Shown here one piece after another: positions 25,761 through 34,996 of a stretch of DNA of 64,000 bases. The notes under the pieces are model-generated. The model did not search any database, had not been told where the DNA came from, and was given only the letters and a program-made list of their open reading frames with translations. This DNA is from Dyadobacter koreensis (GTDB lineage: Bacteria; Bacteroidota; Bacteroidia; Cytophagales; Spirosomataceae). How positions within the stretch are numbered: position 1 is the stretch's first letter; each line of letters begins with the position of its first letter. The translations under genes and the position numbers were made by a program. The DNA lies in NCBI RefSeq assembly GCF_900108855.1, contig NZ_FNXY01000008.1:112743-176742 (forward strand). The letters run 5' to 3'.

Positions 25761-26558
25761 ATGGCAAAAATTAGCACACAATCCCGCAAGGATCTTTTCG
25801 TACATATAGGCATTGTAGTATCACTTATACTGGTATTTTTTCTTGGCTTTTTCTTCATTTATCTTCCATTCACAACAAATCACGGAGAAGCGATCACTGT
25901 GCCGGATCTGCGTAAAAAAAATCTGAGTGAAATTGAAGATTTTCTGGATAGTCGTGATCTTCGATATGAAGTGGATTCAACTTATGTTGCCAATATTCCT
26001 CCGTTGACTGTTATTCAACAATATCCGAAACCCGGTGCAAAAGTTAAGGAAGGAAGAAAAATATATATTACCGTTGTCGCTTTGACAGCACCGCTTATTA
26101 AAATGCCGAAGCTGACAGATATGACGCACAGAAGTGCGCAGATGCAGCTTAAAAGTCTGGGTCTTGAAGAAGGAACAATTTCTTATGTGCCGGATATGGC
26201 GCAAAATGCCGTTTTAAGACAAATGTATAAAGGCGTTGAAATTTTACCCGGCCAGCCTATCGCCAAAGGGTCAAAAATCGATCTTGAACTGGGCGAAGGC
26301 TTGGGTTCTGCCCAGTTTGAATTACCTTCTGTTATTGGAATGCCATTGGACGAAGCCAAAGTCCAGATCGTTGGAGCAGGATTAAAAGTTGGTCAGGTCA
26401 TGGAAATCACGGCGGAAGAAGGCCAGATTCCCGGTACGGTGGCAAAACAAAATCCTGAAGGAGGCGGTAAAGTTCGAATCGGCGATGTAATTGACCTCTG
26501 GGTAATTCCGGCAGGCGCGGAACCAAATGCCACAAATGGAGAAAGCACACAACCATAA
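25761..26558 (+). CDS. PASTA-domain membrane protein
   Basis: A 265-residue protein with a cytoplasmic N-terminus, one membrane segment (about 14-36), and three tandem PASTA domains in the periplasm. Each has the P-x-L-x-x-x-x-x-x-x-A start (VPDLRKKNL, MPKLTDMT, LPSVIGMP), the L-x-V core and the G-T/V-V-x-x-Q-x-P-x-x-G turn. PASTA domains bind peptidoglycan or muropeptides. No kinase or transpeptidase is attached, unlike the usual hosts. The downstream T9SS cargo gene overlaps it by about 20 bases. Confidence 0.88.
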   Translation: MAKISTQSRKDLFVHIGIVVSLILVFFLGFFFIYLPFTTNHGEAITVPDLRKKNLSEIEDFLDSRDLRYEVDSTYVANIPPLTVIQQYPKPGAKVKEGRKIYITVVALTAPLIKMPKLTDMTHRSAQMQLKSLGLEEGTISYVPDMAQNAVLRQMYKGVEILPGQPIAKGSKIDLELGEGLGSAQFELPSVIGMPLDEAKVQIVGAGLKVGQVMEITAEEGQIPGTVAKQNPEGGGKVRIGDVIDLWVIPAGAEPNATNGESTQP

Positions 26559-28410
26559 AGCAATTTTCGAAGAAACTTTTAAATATTGGATAATCACATT
26601 TTGGATACTGGCGACCGTTCAGTTCAATAATGTGTATGGGCAATTAAGGCTTGTCCCGATTAGTCAAAATCCAAATCCGGAATCAACAACTCAACAGTCG
26701 GCAAGGATGCAGGCTTCTATAAATCTGCCGTTTTTTGACGACTTTTCAACCACCGCTTCCTCGCGTCCCGATCCTGCTTTCTGGATGTCAGGGAGTGGTG
26801 TTTACGTCAATAATACGCTGGCAACCACGCATCCGTCTGTCAATATGGCCACTTTTGATGGGTTAAATTCAAGTGGCGTGCCCTATAATTATACCAATCA
26901 ACTTTCTCAGGGAAATACTGATACACTAACCTCGGTTGCGATTAATCTCGGGGGATTGACGCCAGGCGATTCTGTTTATTTGAGCTTTTACTGGCTTGCA
27001 AAGGGGCTCGGAGAATTTCCGGATGAAAATGATACTTTGCGTCTCGAATTTCTAAACCAGAACAAACAATGGGTTTCGGTATGGCAGCAAAACGGAATGG
27101 TTTACGATTCCTTATTCAAACAGGAATTCATTCCTGTAAGAAATGCTGCGTTTCTGCATGCAGATTTCCAATTTCGATTTCGGGCTTATGGCAGGCTTTC
27201 CGGCGCTTACGATACCTGGCATCTGGATTATCTTTATCTGAATAAGGGCAGATCGATCAATGACCGGTTTATCAAAGACATTGCTGTTCGAAAACCGTTG
27301 ACGCCCTTTCTGAAAAAATATACTTCAATGCCCTTGAAGCAATTTTGGGTGAATCCAAGACAGGCAACGGCTGATTCTGTCGGGACAGATATTCTGAATT
27401 TATTCAATAATTTTAATTTTACAACGTATACATTTACGGTTAAGGATGAACTTACCGGGAAGCAATTTCAAAATTATAACGGTTCGGCATCTGTTTTTAT
27501 AGGCGGAAGTCAGACTCAGAAAAAGTCGATTGCGCTTAATCAGATCGCGGAAGACAAATCGCTGAAAGCTTTAAAGCTGCGTTATAAATTCAATCTGATT
27601 ACAACGGACGATCAAAATCCGACGATTCCATCTGTGAATCTTCGAAGAAATGATACAATCAGCGCGCGCGCTGATTTAAGTGATTATTACGCGTACGACG
27701 ACGGAGGTGCAGAATATGGTGTTCAGATTAACCAGCGGCTTGCACGTGCTGTTGTCAGGTTTGCACTTTCAAAACCCGATACGCTGGCTGGCATACGGAT
27801 GTCTATCGTTCCTTTTAATAAAGATATTTCAGGACAATCATTCACATTGCAAGTTTGGAACAATAAAAATGGGAAACCTGATCAGCTAGTCGTTCAAAAA
27901 GCAGTGGCCGCCAGATATCCTGCCAGTCGGGACAGTTTGGTTCAGTATGCATTTGATAATCCGGTTGCAGTAGCCGATACTTTTTACGTAGGATGGCTGC
28001 AAATCAATGAAGAGCCTTTGAGTATAGGTTTTGACCGCAATTCTTTATTAGGCAGGAATGAGGTATTTTTTAATTTAGGTACTGAATGGGTAAAAGACAC
28101 CGGATTAAATGGTAGCATAATGCTGCGTCCTTATATGGGCGGGAAAGCAGCTGGTGTGGTTACAGGGACTGAGGAATTTGAAAAAGATGCTTACTTCTTT
28201 CCCAATCCGAACAACGGCGTCTTAAATTGGAAAAATAAGCAGATAAGGAAAATAGATATTTTCTCTATAACGGGAGCTCTTGCTCAGACGCTTACGCCTC
28301 AAAGCGGAACATTGTCTGTAACGATCCGTGATTTACCGGACGGAATGTATTTATTAAAAGCTTCTGATGGGAAACGATCTTTTGTGCAAAAAATGTTGAT
28401 AGTAAAATAG
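26536..28410 (+). CDS. Secreted protein with T9SS C-terminal sorting domain
   Basis: The protein is about 624 residues, with a signal peptide (cleaved near VYG-Q, about residue 36), a large beta-rich body and a type A T9SS sorting domain over the last 85 residues: PNPNNG, a strand pair, LPDGMYLLK and a VQKMLIVK end. That domain targets proteins through the outer membrane by the T9SS built from the gldKLMN products in this window, so this is a likely surface or secreted cargo. The body's family is not recognised. An upstream ATG at 26527 is equally possible as start. It overlaps the PASTA gene, which suggests coupled translation. Confidence 0.85.
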   Translation: MEKAHNHKAIFEETFKYWIITFWILATVQFNNVYGQLRLVPISQNPNPESTTQQSARMQASINLPFFDDFSTTASSRPDPAFWMSGSGVYVNNTLATTHPSVNMATFDGLNSSGVPYNYTNQLSQGNTDTLTSVAINLGGLTPGDSVYLSFYWLAKGLGEFPDENDTLRLEFLNQNKQWVSVWQQNGMVYDSLFKQEFIPVRNAAFLHADFQFRFRAYGRLSGAYDTWHLDYLYLNKGRSINDRFIKDIAVRKPLTPFLKKYTSMPLKQFWVNPRQATADSVGTDILNLFNNFNFTTYTFTVKDELTGKQFQNYNGSASVFIGGSQTQKKSIALNQIAEDKSLKALKLRYKFNLITTDDQNPTIPSVNLRRNDTISARADLSDYYAYDDGGAEYGVQINQRLARAVVRFALSKPDTLAGIRMSIVPFNKDISGQSFTLQVWNNKNGKPDQLVVQKAVAARYPASRDSLVQYAFDNPVAVADTFYVGWLQINEEPLSIGFDRNSLLGRNEVFFNLGTEWVKDTGLNGSIMLRPYMGGKAAGVVTGTEEFEKDAYFFPNPNNGVLNWKNKQIRKIDIFSITGALAQTLTPQSGTLSVTIRDLPDGMYLLKASDGKRSFVQKMLIVK

Positions 28411-28439
28411 ATTTTAAGAAGTATTATAACAAAATTATT

Positions 28440-28745
28440 ATGGATATCACAGTAGAGGAATTAAAAGAACGTTTGGACAACGGTGAAGAATTGAATTTCT
28501 ACGACGTGCGTGAAGAACATGAGTTTGAAGAAGATAATCTGGGAGCAATTTTGATTCCTTTGGCCGAATTGCCTGATCATGTGGCGGAGCTGGAGCCTTT
28601 GAAGGATTCTGAAATAATAATCCATTGCCGTTCTGGTGCAAGAAGCGGAAAAGCGGCTAAATATCTGGAATCACTGGGTTTCACAAATGTGCGTAACGTT
28701 TTGGGAGGAATTCTTGCTTACAGAGAGTTAGAAGAAGAAGCATAA
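28440..28745 (+). CDS. Rhodanese-domain protein
   Basis: A 101-residue single-domain rhodanese. It has the DVREEHEF entry motif and the active-site loop HCRSGARSG with Cys63 as the sulfur carrier. There is no signal peptide, so it acts in the cytoplasm on persulfide transfer. It lies 29 bases after the T9SS cargo gene and may be co-transcribed with it, although a role in common is not evident. Confidence 0.93.
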   Translation: MDITVEELKERLDNGEELNFYDVREEHEFEEDNLGAILIPLAELPDHVAELEPLKDSEIIIHCRSGARSGKAAKYLESLGFTNVRNVLGGILAYRELEEEA

Positions 28746-28762
28746 ATTAAGCCGATCCAGCC

Positions 28763-28813
28763 GAAGCCGGTCTAATCCGGATCTTACTACAAGATCTAGA
28801 TTAAACCGGCTTC
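28763..28813. terminator. Hairpin overlapping the 3' end of miaA
   Basis: GAAGCCGGT (28763-28771) pairs with ACCGGCTTC (28805-28813), with an inner GATCTT/AAGATC stem. It spans the miaA stop region and so lies partly in coding sequence. No strong T run follows on either strand, so terminator strength is uncertain. Confidence 0.5.
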
Positions 28814-29716
28814 TGTCTTAATGAAATTTAATATTTCGTCAAATTGATCCGGACGAAACCAGTTGAAGTCGCCCTGATGGCGAAACCAGGTTAGTTGCCT
28901 TTTTGCATATCTTCTTGAATTTTGCTTTAAAAGGCGAATCATTTCCTTCTCATCATATAAACCATCCAGATGGGCATATACTTCTTTATAACCGACGGTC
29001 TGCAAAGCGTGGCAATCCCGAAATTGGATAACACTTTTTGCTTCTTCAACCAATCCCTCTTTTAACATTAGATCCATTCGCAGATCTATGCGTTCATACA
29101 ATTCTTTCCGGTCGCGGTCAAGGGCGATCAGAATCTGTCTGAATGGGCGCTGCTGGATATTTTTTTGCTGATATTGAGAAATGGGAACTCCGGTTGTTTT
29201 GAAAACTTCCAGGGCGCGAACAACACGCTGAGGATTATGAATTTCTTTTGTAGCTCCAAAATCCGGATCTATTGCAGTAATTTCTTCTTGTAAAACTTCG
29301 AGGCCTTCGTTTTCCAGACGCATGGTTAATGCCTCCCGAAGACCTTCGAGAGGTGCTGGTAACGCATCCAGTCCCTCGCAAACAGCTTTAACGTATAAGC
29401 CTGAACCGCCTGTCATCAAAACAAAATTATGACTCTTGAACAGCTCGTCCAGTTTGCTGAGCGCGTCTCGTTCAAAATCACCGGCGCTATACGATTCGGT
29501 TATGGAATGGGAATTGATAAAATGATGAGGTGCTGCACTCAATTCCTGTTCGTTTGGCTTTGCCGTACCAATCGATAATTCCCGGAATATTTGTCGTGAG
29601 TCAGCGGAGATAATTTCAGTCTCCAATGCCTGGGCGAGCCTGATCGAAAGTTCAGTTTTTCCCACCGCAGTGGGACCGGCAACGGTAATTAGGTATTTTG
29701 CCTGGCTGTTTGGCAT
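28796..29716 (-). CDS. miaA: tRNA dimethylallyltransferase
   Basis: A 306-residue enzyme that adds the dimethylallyl group to A37 of tRNAs that read codons starting with U. It has the P-loop GPTAVGKTEL, the SADSRQIF motif, TGGSGLY and the C-terminal tRNA-contact segment KQNSRRYAKRQLTWFR. The ATG at 29716 is preferred over one at 29749, because residues before it are not part of the P-loop fold. The gene is convergent with the rhodanese gene and divergent from the DUF4230 gene. Confidence 0.96.
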   Translation of the reverse strand: MPNSQAKYLITVAGPTAVGKTELSIRLAQALETEIISADSRQIFRELSIGTAKPNEQELSAAPHHFINSHSITESYSAGDFERDALSKLDELFKSHNFVLMTGGSGLYVKAVCEGLDALPAPLEGLREALTMRLENEGLEVLQEEITAIDPDFGATKEIHNPQRVVRALEVFKTTGVPISQYQQKNIQQRPFRQILIALDRDRKELYERIDLRMDLMLKEGLVEEAKSVIQFRDCHALQTVGYKEVYAHLDGLYDEKEMIRLLKQNSRRYAKRQLTWFRHQGDFNWFRPDQFDEILNFIKTEAGLI

Positions 29717-29760
29717 TCTGGACTTTTTATGTGATTTTAGTAAACACAAAAATACACATC

Positions 29761-30432
29761 ATGGAAATGAGCACACTACTTTTTTTTATTTTATCCGTTA
29801 TGCTGGGAGGAAGCCTTGGGGCGGGCGCCTATTATTTCTGGTCGCGGCGGCTTGGCAGCAATTCGGAACCGCAACGGGAAGCTACAATTTTACTGGAAAG
29901 AATTGAGAAGGTTTTTAAGGTAGTTATGGCAGAGGGCTACTTCACAGAAATTTATAATTATCAGCATGACAAGAACATCTGGAATTTGATTAAGGACAAA
30001 AAGAAGGCATTAATAATTGCGAAAGCCAAGGTGCTGGTTGGATATGATTTTGGAAAACTTCGTTATCATATCGAGGGATTGGAGAAAAAAATGGTCATTG
30101 ATTATTTTCCGGAGCCAGAAGTTCTTTCAATGGATACGGATTACAAATTTTACGATATTGAGCAGGGCTGGCTTAACAGATTTCAAAGCGACGATTATAC
30201 TTCAATTTTAAATGAAGCAAAGCAGACGATGAATGAAAAGGCGTTGCAAAGTGATCTTCCACGCATTGCGACCAATCAGGTTCAATTGATGATGTTCCAG
30301 CTTGCTGCAACAATGAACTGGAAAATAGATATGCAGTTACCAGAGTCAAACAAGGATATTCTGGATGAATATACAGCATATAAACCGATCGACGCTGGAA
30401 TAGATTCTTTGAACAAGAAGTCTGATAGCTGA
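29761..30432 (+). CDS. DUF4230 membrane-anchored protein
   Basis: A 223-residue protein with an N-terminal membrane segment (about 5-27) and a soluble domain that matches the DUF4230 pattern: AKAKVLVGYDFGKL, then EVLSMDTDYKFYDIEQGW. Function is unknown in the family. The start at 29761 places the membrane segment at the very N-terminus. An upstream in-frame start at 29698 would overlap the divergent miaA gene. Confidence 0.72.
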   Translation: MEMSTLLFFILSVMLGGSLGAGAYYFWSRRLGSNSEPQREATILLERIEKVFKVVMAEGYFTEIYNYQHDKNIWNLIKDKKKALIIAKAKVLVGYDFGKLRYHIEGLEKKMVIDYFPEPEVLSMDTDYKFYDIEQGWLNRFQSDDYTSILNEAKQTMNEKALQSDLPRIATNQVQLMMFQLAATMNWKIDMQLPESNKDILDEYTAYKPIDAGIDSLNKKSDS

Positions 30433-30551
30433 GTTGATTCTTCTGATAAAATATTATGTTACAAATTCATCACTTTACCATTTTGTAGCGTATACCTAAT
30501 AAATTCAATCTTTACTTAATAACTATTACTCATTCTTAAACTTTTACTTTT

Positions 30552-31151
30552 ATGTACAAAAAATTATTATTGGTGGTTTGCGTATGCTTCATGGCATTTT
30601 TGGCAGGTTGTAAAGGTGATGATGGGGCGGTAGGACCACAAGGAGAAAAGGGGGAAACAGGAGCAACAGGTCCTGCCGGACCCGCAGGTGAAGGAGGATC
30701 AGCTTCTGCATTTATTTTAACAACTGGTGCAGTTTCAGGGACCGGAACCAATGGAGACCTTTCTTTCGTGCTGGCAGAAAACCTTTCCGCAGCTGATCAG
30801 GCAGCATATGATAGTAGCCTGGTTGTGATGGTTTATGGAAAATCACTTGGTGTGTGGTGGCCACTTCCGGGTATAATTCAATTCGAAGGCTCTACCGTAA
30901 GCAATTTTACGTTTGTGCATGGGGTTGACCAGGCCACTTTCTTTCTCGACATCTTGACAACTGGTTGGTCTGAGGATACAGATACAGCACCAACGAGAAA
31001 CTTTGATGATATACGAATCGTGTTGATGCCTGCTTCAAGTGGAGCAAGACTTTCAGCGGACGTTAATTGGAAAAGTTATGAAGAGACAATTTCAGCACTT
31101 GGCTTAAATGATAGCGTCGCTAAGAAAACAATTCTGTACAAAAAGAAGTAA
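30552..31151 (+). CDS. Lipoprotein with a short collagen-like repeat
   Basis: A 199-residue lipoprotein: the lipobox is LAGC (Cys20). Directly after the lipidated Cys come about eight Gly-X-Y triplets (GDDGAVGPQGEKGETGATG and onward to about residue 47), followed by a globular domain of about 150 residues that I do not recognise. Such short collagen-like stalks in surface lipoproteins probably act as spacers or trimerising segments. The gene stands alone and ends with a hairpin terminator. Confidence 0.82.
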   Translation: MYKKLLLVVCVCFMAFLAGCKGDDGAVGPQGEKGETGATGPAGPAGEGGSASAFILTTGAVSGTGTNGDLSFVLAENLSAADQAAYDSSLVVMVYGKSLGVWWPLPGIIQFEGSTVSNFTFVHGVDQATFFLDILTTGWSEDTDTAPTRNFDDIRIVLMPASSGARLSADVNWKSYEETISALGLNDSVAKKTILYKKK

Positions 31152-31168
31152 ACTTTTGTGGAAATTTG

Positions 31169-31198
31169 AAAGTCCCGTTCCAAATGATCGGGACTTTT
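31169..31198 (+). terminator. Terminator after the collagen-like lipoprotein gene
   Basis: AAAGTCCCG (31169-31177) with CGGGACTTT (31189-31197), followed by T. Confidence 0.8.
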
Positions 31199-31287
31199 AG
31201 TTGTCCGGTACTGATTTTGTCCTGGGTTATCGTTTCAGCTCGCGATTATATAACTTCTATATTGAAAATTTTATATCTGGCTAGAAT

Positions 31288-31328
31288 AACAAAAACGGAG
31301 ACGCTAAACTGGCATCTCCGTTTTTGTT
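31288..31328. terminator. Terminator after gldN
   Basis: A 14-base perfect stem (31288-31301 and 31315-31328) with an A-rich left arm and T-rich right arm, placed 16 bases beyond the gldN stop on the minus strand. Confidence 0.85.
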
Positions 31329-31344
31329 GTAAAAGAATCGGGAA

Positions 31345-32391
31345 TTAATATTCCCAAAGACCATGTTCAAGTTCCATCAACTCCTGTTCGTAGTTCAAAG
31401 ACTTGATAAGAGCTTCTTTATCTCCTTTGTAGATGTCAATAAACGATTTGTCAGCGGCATTAGAGTATTTTGTAATACGTCCGTAGAACAAGCGTAAATC
31501 GAAGGCATCTGCAAGGTTTTTATTTTGAGCTGTGTTTTTATTATTGTACCAGATGTACTTTTTAGGATCACTTCTGAAAAGACGTTCAACATCTTTGTAA
31601 CGGAACGAAGCGATGGGTAATTCAAGACCTGTCGCTGCGTTCATGTCCGAAGGAATCAGCAATGTGATTGCCTGAATGTCCATATACAAACGAGAACGTT
31701 TTTTGTCAAAAGTCCAGTCTTCCTTAACCTCCATCAAATTAATTTGATCCGGGAAAAACTCTTCCTCAGTCGCCATCGTTGCAGCTACCTGGAAAGTATC
31801 AACCGGTGCTGCGGCAACAACCGGTGGCTCTTCTTTTATAGCCTTACCCTTTGCTCCTTTTTTCTTTGGCTTGGGTGCTCCCCAGCCATCGTCTTCCACC
31901 GCAGCTTTTTTAGCAGGTGCTCCCCATCCATCGTCAGCCGCCACAGCTTTTTCAGTCGGTTTAGCGTCTACCTTTGGTTTATCATCCCATCCACCGCCGT
32001 TAGTAGCTGGTTTACCAAAACCAGCGGCAATTTCCTCAGCAGACAAACCCGCTGTCTGATTTGGTATAAGCAGTTTTTTATGGATCAGATCACTCGATAG
32101 TTTAGTAGTACAAGAATCGTTTGTGTAAGCGTCAATAAGACCAGCTTTTGCCGCTTCCAATAGATATCTTGTGATCTCGTTGTTTTTAGAGAACATAGAA
32201 GAGTTTTGTTTCTCCTTAAGATCCACTCGTCTCCATAACGTTCTTTTCATCATTACGTCACCATCACTGATTGGATGTGACGAAAATTGGTTCGCGGTAG
32301 AGTCTTCCTTCTCCTGAGCAAATACCATGGTGGACCCCATTGTAAGGGACAGAATTGACCATGCAATTGTTTTTCCGTTCATTCTTCTCAT
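31345..32391 (-). CDS. gldN: Gliding motility / type IX secretion protein GldN
   Basis: A 348-residue periplasmic protein of the GldN/PorN type, which with GldK forms the ring of the type IX secretion system. It has a signal peptide (cleaved near VFA-Q), an N-terminal TLWRRVDL segment, and the conserved C-terminal region with EDWTFDKKRSRLYMDIQAITLLIP and DAFDLRLFYGRIT. Residues about 128-200 form a low-complexity insert (Ala, Lys, Pro, with GWGAP repeats) not usual in the family core. It is the last gene of gldK-L-M-N and is followed by a terminator. An internal ATG at 32382 is an alternative start. Confidence 0.93.
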   Translation of the reverse strand: MRRMNGKTIAWSILSLTMGSTMVFAQEKEDSTANQFSSHPISDGDVMMKRTLWRRVDLKEKQNSSMFSKNNEITRYLLEAAKAGLIDAYTNDSCTTKLSSDLIHKKLLIPNQTAGLSAEEIAAGFGKPATNGGGWDDKPKVDAKPTEKAVAADDGWGAPAKKAAVEDDGWGAPKPKKKGAKGKAIKEEPPVVAAAPVDTFQVAATMATEEEFFPDQINLMEVKEDWTFDKKRSRLYMDIQAITLLIPSDMNAATGLELPIASFRYKDVERLFRSDPKKYIWYNNKNTAQNKNLADAFDLRLFYGRITKYSNAADKSFIDIYKGDKEALIKSLNYEQELMELEHGLWEY

Positions 32392-32430
32392 TGCTTATAT
32401 TTTTATCCTATCCAATCAGCAATACCATGA

Positions 32431-34023
32431 TTAGTTAAGCGGAACAGATCTGATTAGCTGACCCATTTCAACTTCGCTAACATTTCCCTTGAAATTTTGA
32501 CGTTCTACTTTTAATACTTCAATCACATAACGATCACCAGGCTCAGCTTGTTGTGCCAGTGAAGAAATAGAGCCTCCTCCATTTAAACTGACCGGATTTC
32601 CAATACGTCTTGCACCTCTTGCCAATGAAACCTGAATCGAAGAAACGCGAAAACGAGCGTCTTCCGGAGAAAATGTTTTAAAACTTTCATCAGGTAATGC
32701 TACCACCTGAACGCTACGTGCTGCACTTGCTGCGATACCACGACGTTCATCCAGTGCAGTTCCATTAACACGAATCTCAATAGTTGGCTTCGGTACAAGT
32801 CTTACCCGGAAAGGTTCAGTTCCAAGAACGTTACCCTGGTTACTAACTGTCAGGTTAAGCTGAGCTCTGTTTGGTACAATCGTAAATTTACCTTTCTGGC
32901 CGCTGTTGATAATTTCTCCACCGTCAGTTGAGAAACTTGGAGCCCAAAGGGCACCTAACGCAGGGCTTTGGATACTCAGCTTATTCGCGCAACCCAAATA
33001 CAAGGGAGGTAAAGTTCCTGTTTCAATTTGATAAGTAGGCTTAACGACGAAATATTCCTGCCTAAGGTTAACGGTAGTATCACGTCCTGATGGAGTAGGG
33101 AAGGAGATTGATCCGGATAATTCACGACGAGCAATACCTTCTGCATTATATCCACCACCTTGCGCAGTAAATTCAATTTTACCAACACCATTTTCAACCT
33201 TAACTCCGGCGCCGTTCAAACTCATACGAGGCGTTATTCCACTAGCGGAAGCAGCGATAAACATATCTCCTTTGAATTTTGTACCAGCGACAACAGTTTT
33301 GGCATCAGCACTGATCATGGCCAAAACGCGGTCAAACTTGATATCAGCAGCTCCAACTTTACTCGCAAGAAAGCTCAAAACTTCACTTTCCATTCTGCGA
33401 ATATCAGTTTGTTTCTGGCTTAGTACTGCCAATGCAGCGGCAACCGGTGTTTGAGCAAAGTTCAATTCAGCAAAATCCTTGTTTTTCTGATCAACACTTG
33501 TTTTCGTAATCGGATCGTCCTTACCATCCAAAGCAAGTGACTGGAATTTGGTCGGAGTCAACTGGCTCAATTGACCCGTGTAGTTATCCAGGCTTTGTTT
33601 CAATTTGTAAGCCTTTCCGTTTTTTTGTCCACCGATCATCAATTCTGCAACCTTACCTTCTTCCTGTGGATTTTTGATACCTCCTTGTTCATTCAATCCT
33701 CCACCAGCATTGGTAATGATCTCCTGTTTCAGACTGTTTATTTCATTAATTATATTAGCCGAATTTTTCCGTACTTCATCAGCTTGATTCAAGACAGCAA
33801 CGTCGGCTCCGCGATTTCCTGCTTTTTCAACTGCTGCCTTAATTTTTAGTACGGTCTCCTGGTTTATTTTATTGGCTGCTCCGGAAGAAAGTTCCAAAGA
33901 ATTGTTCAGTAGCATGAATTTTTCTATAATGGCTGAACTTACCTGCAATGCGAGCATTGCTGTAAGAACCAGATACATCATTCCAATCATCTTCTGACGG
34001 GGTGTTTCTTTTCCACCTGCCAT
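32431..34023 (-). CDS. gldM: Gliding motility / type IX secretion motor protein GldM
   Basis: A 530-residue protein with one N-terminal membrane helix (about 12-35) and a long periplasmic part made of several beta-rich domains. It begins with GGKETPRQKMIGMMYLVLTAMLALQVSS, the near-identical opening of GldM proteins. GldM forms the shaft of the proton-driven GldL-GldM motor that powers type IX secretion and gliding. It lies between gldL and gldN in the usual order. Confidence 0.97.
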   Translation of the reverse strand: MAGGKETPRQKMIGMMYLVLTAMLALQVSSAIIEKFMLLNNSLELSSGAANKINQETVLKIKAAVEKAGNRGADVAVLNQADEVRKNSANIINEINSLKQEIITNAGGGLNEQGGIKNPQEEGKVAELMIGGQKNGKAYKLKQSLDNYTGQLSQLTPTKFQSLALDGKDDPITKTSVDQKNKDFAELNFAQTPVAAALAVLSQKQTDIRRMESEVLSFLASKVGAADIKFDRVLAMISADAKTVVAGTKFKGDMFIAASASGITPRMSLNGAGVKVENGVGKIEFTAQGGGYNAEGIARRELSGSISFPTPSGRDTTVNLRQEYFVVKPTYQIETGTLPPLYLGCANKLSIQSPALGALWAPSFSTDGGEIINSGQKGKFTIVPNRAQLNLTVSNQGNVLGTEPFRVRLVPKPTIEIRVNGTALDERRGIAASAARSVQVVALPDESFKTFSPEDARFRVSSIQVSLARGARRIGNPVSLNGGGSISSLAQQAEPGDRYVIEVLKVERQNFKGNVSEVEMGQLIRSVPLN

Positions 34024-34116
34024 ATTGTTCAGTAATCAGTTATCAGTGATTAAATAGTTTAGATAACAAACAAGATGTGCCTTTCGGGTTTACAACTCAG
34101 TTTGTCTGGATGAATA

Positions 34117-34932
34117 TTATGCATTACCGCGCATTGCAGTCAGCATATTACCATAAATACTGTTTAGTGAAGAGATATTTGTAGTCAATTTCGACATCTC
34201 ATTTTTAAACACCTGTGATTCTTTGGTAGCATCAGCCATATTTTCCATCGCAGCAGTCAAGTTGCCATAGAATGCATTCATCGCTTTAAGATGTTTTGTT
34301 GTGTCCTGAAGTTCAAGTTCATAAACAGCGTTCAAAGCACCCATGTTTTTAGTGATTTGCTGAAACTGGTCACGGTATGACTGTGCATCTTTTGTAGCAT
34401 CGGCCATAGAAGTCATTGCCGTTATTGCAACGCCATAAGACTTATTCATATCGTTCATGGCAAGAGAAGCTGACTTTACGTTTTTAGCGTAGTCATTTGT
34501 AGCTACTGTTGCGTCAGTCAAATCGGTGATTTTACCAACTGTTTCTGAAAGATTTCTAAATCCTTTTCCTAAGCTGTCAAATACATCCGGTGATATTTTC
34601 GCATTATCAAGCATGTTATCCAATTTGGCAGTAATGCCGCTTCCTGTTGCAGTAGTTCCTCGCGTGATCGCAGGACCATTGTAATCATCAGCAAGCTCTG
34701 GATAAACACGTGTCCAATCAGGATCTGAATTAGTTGATTGTGTTAGAGTTTGTAGTGCGTATAATAAGAAAATACCAACTTCTGTTCCTAAACCCAGCGT
34801 AAGCATTTCACTACCTCCATCCCAGTGTTGGATTTTAAATAAAGCTCCCAAAATAACAACTGCAGCACCCGCGCTGTATATTGTTGGTACTAGTTTATCC
34901 CATAAAAAACTAGATCCGTTACTCTTAGCCAT
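34117..34932 (-). CDS. gldL: Gliding motility / type IX secretion motor protein GldL
   Basis: A 271-residue inner membrane protein with two N-terminal helices (about 15-35 and 43-62) and a long cytoplasmic coiled tail. The helices carry LFKIQHWDGG and a membrane Glu in GTEVGIFL (E51), which correspond to the charged residues thought to couple proton flow to rotation in the GldL pentamer. It pairs with GldM to form the motor, and the gene lies just upstream of gldM. Confidence 0.96.
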   Translation of the reverse strand: MAKSNGSSFLWDKLVPTIYSAGAAVVILGALFKIQHWDGGSEMLTLGLGTEVGIFLLYALQTLTQSTNSDPDWTRVYPELADDYNGPAITRGTTATGSGITAKLDNMLDNAKISPDVFDSLGKGFRNLSETVGKITDLTDATVATNDYAKNVKSASLAMNDMNKSYGVAITAMTSMADATKDAQSYRDQFQQITKNMGALNAVYELELQDTTKHLKAMNAFYGNLTAAMENMADATKESQVFKNEMSKLTTNISSLNSIYGNMLTAMRGNA

Positions 34933-34996
34933 ACGAATTGAAATCGGTTATAGTGAATAGTGATTATTGAAATTTGTTGAATTGTTTAAAACGATG

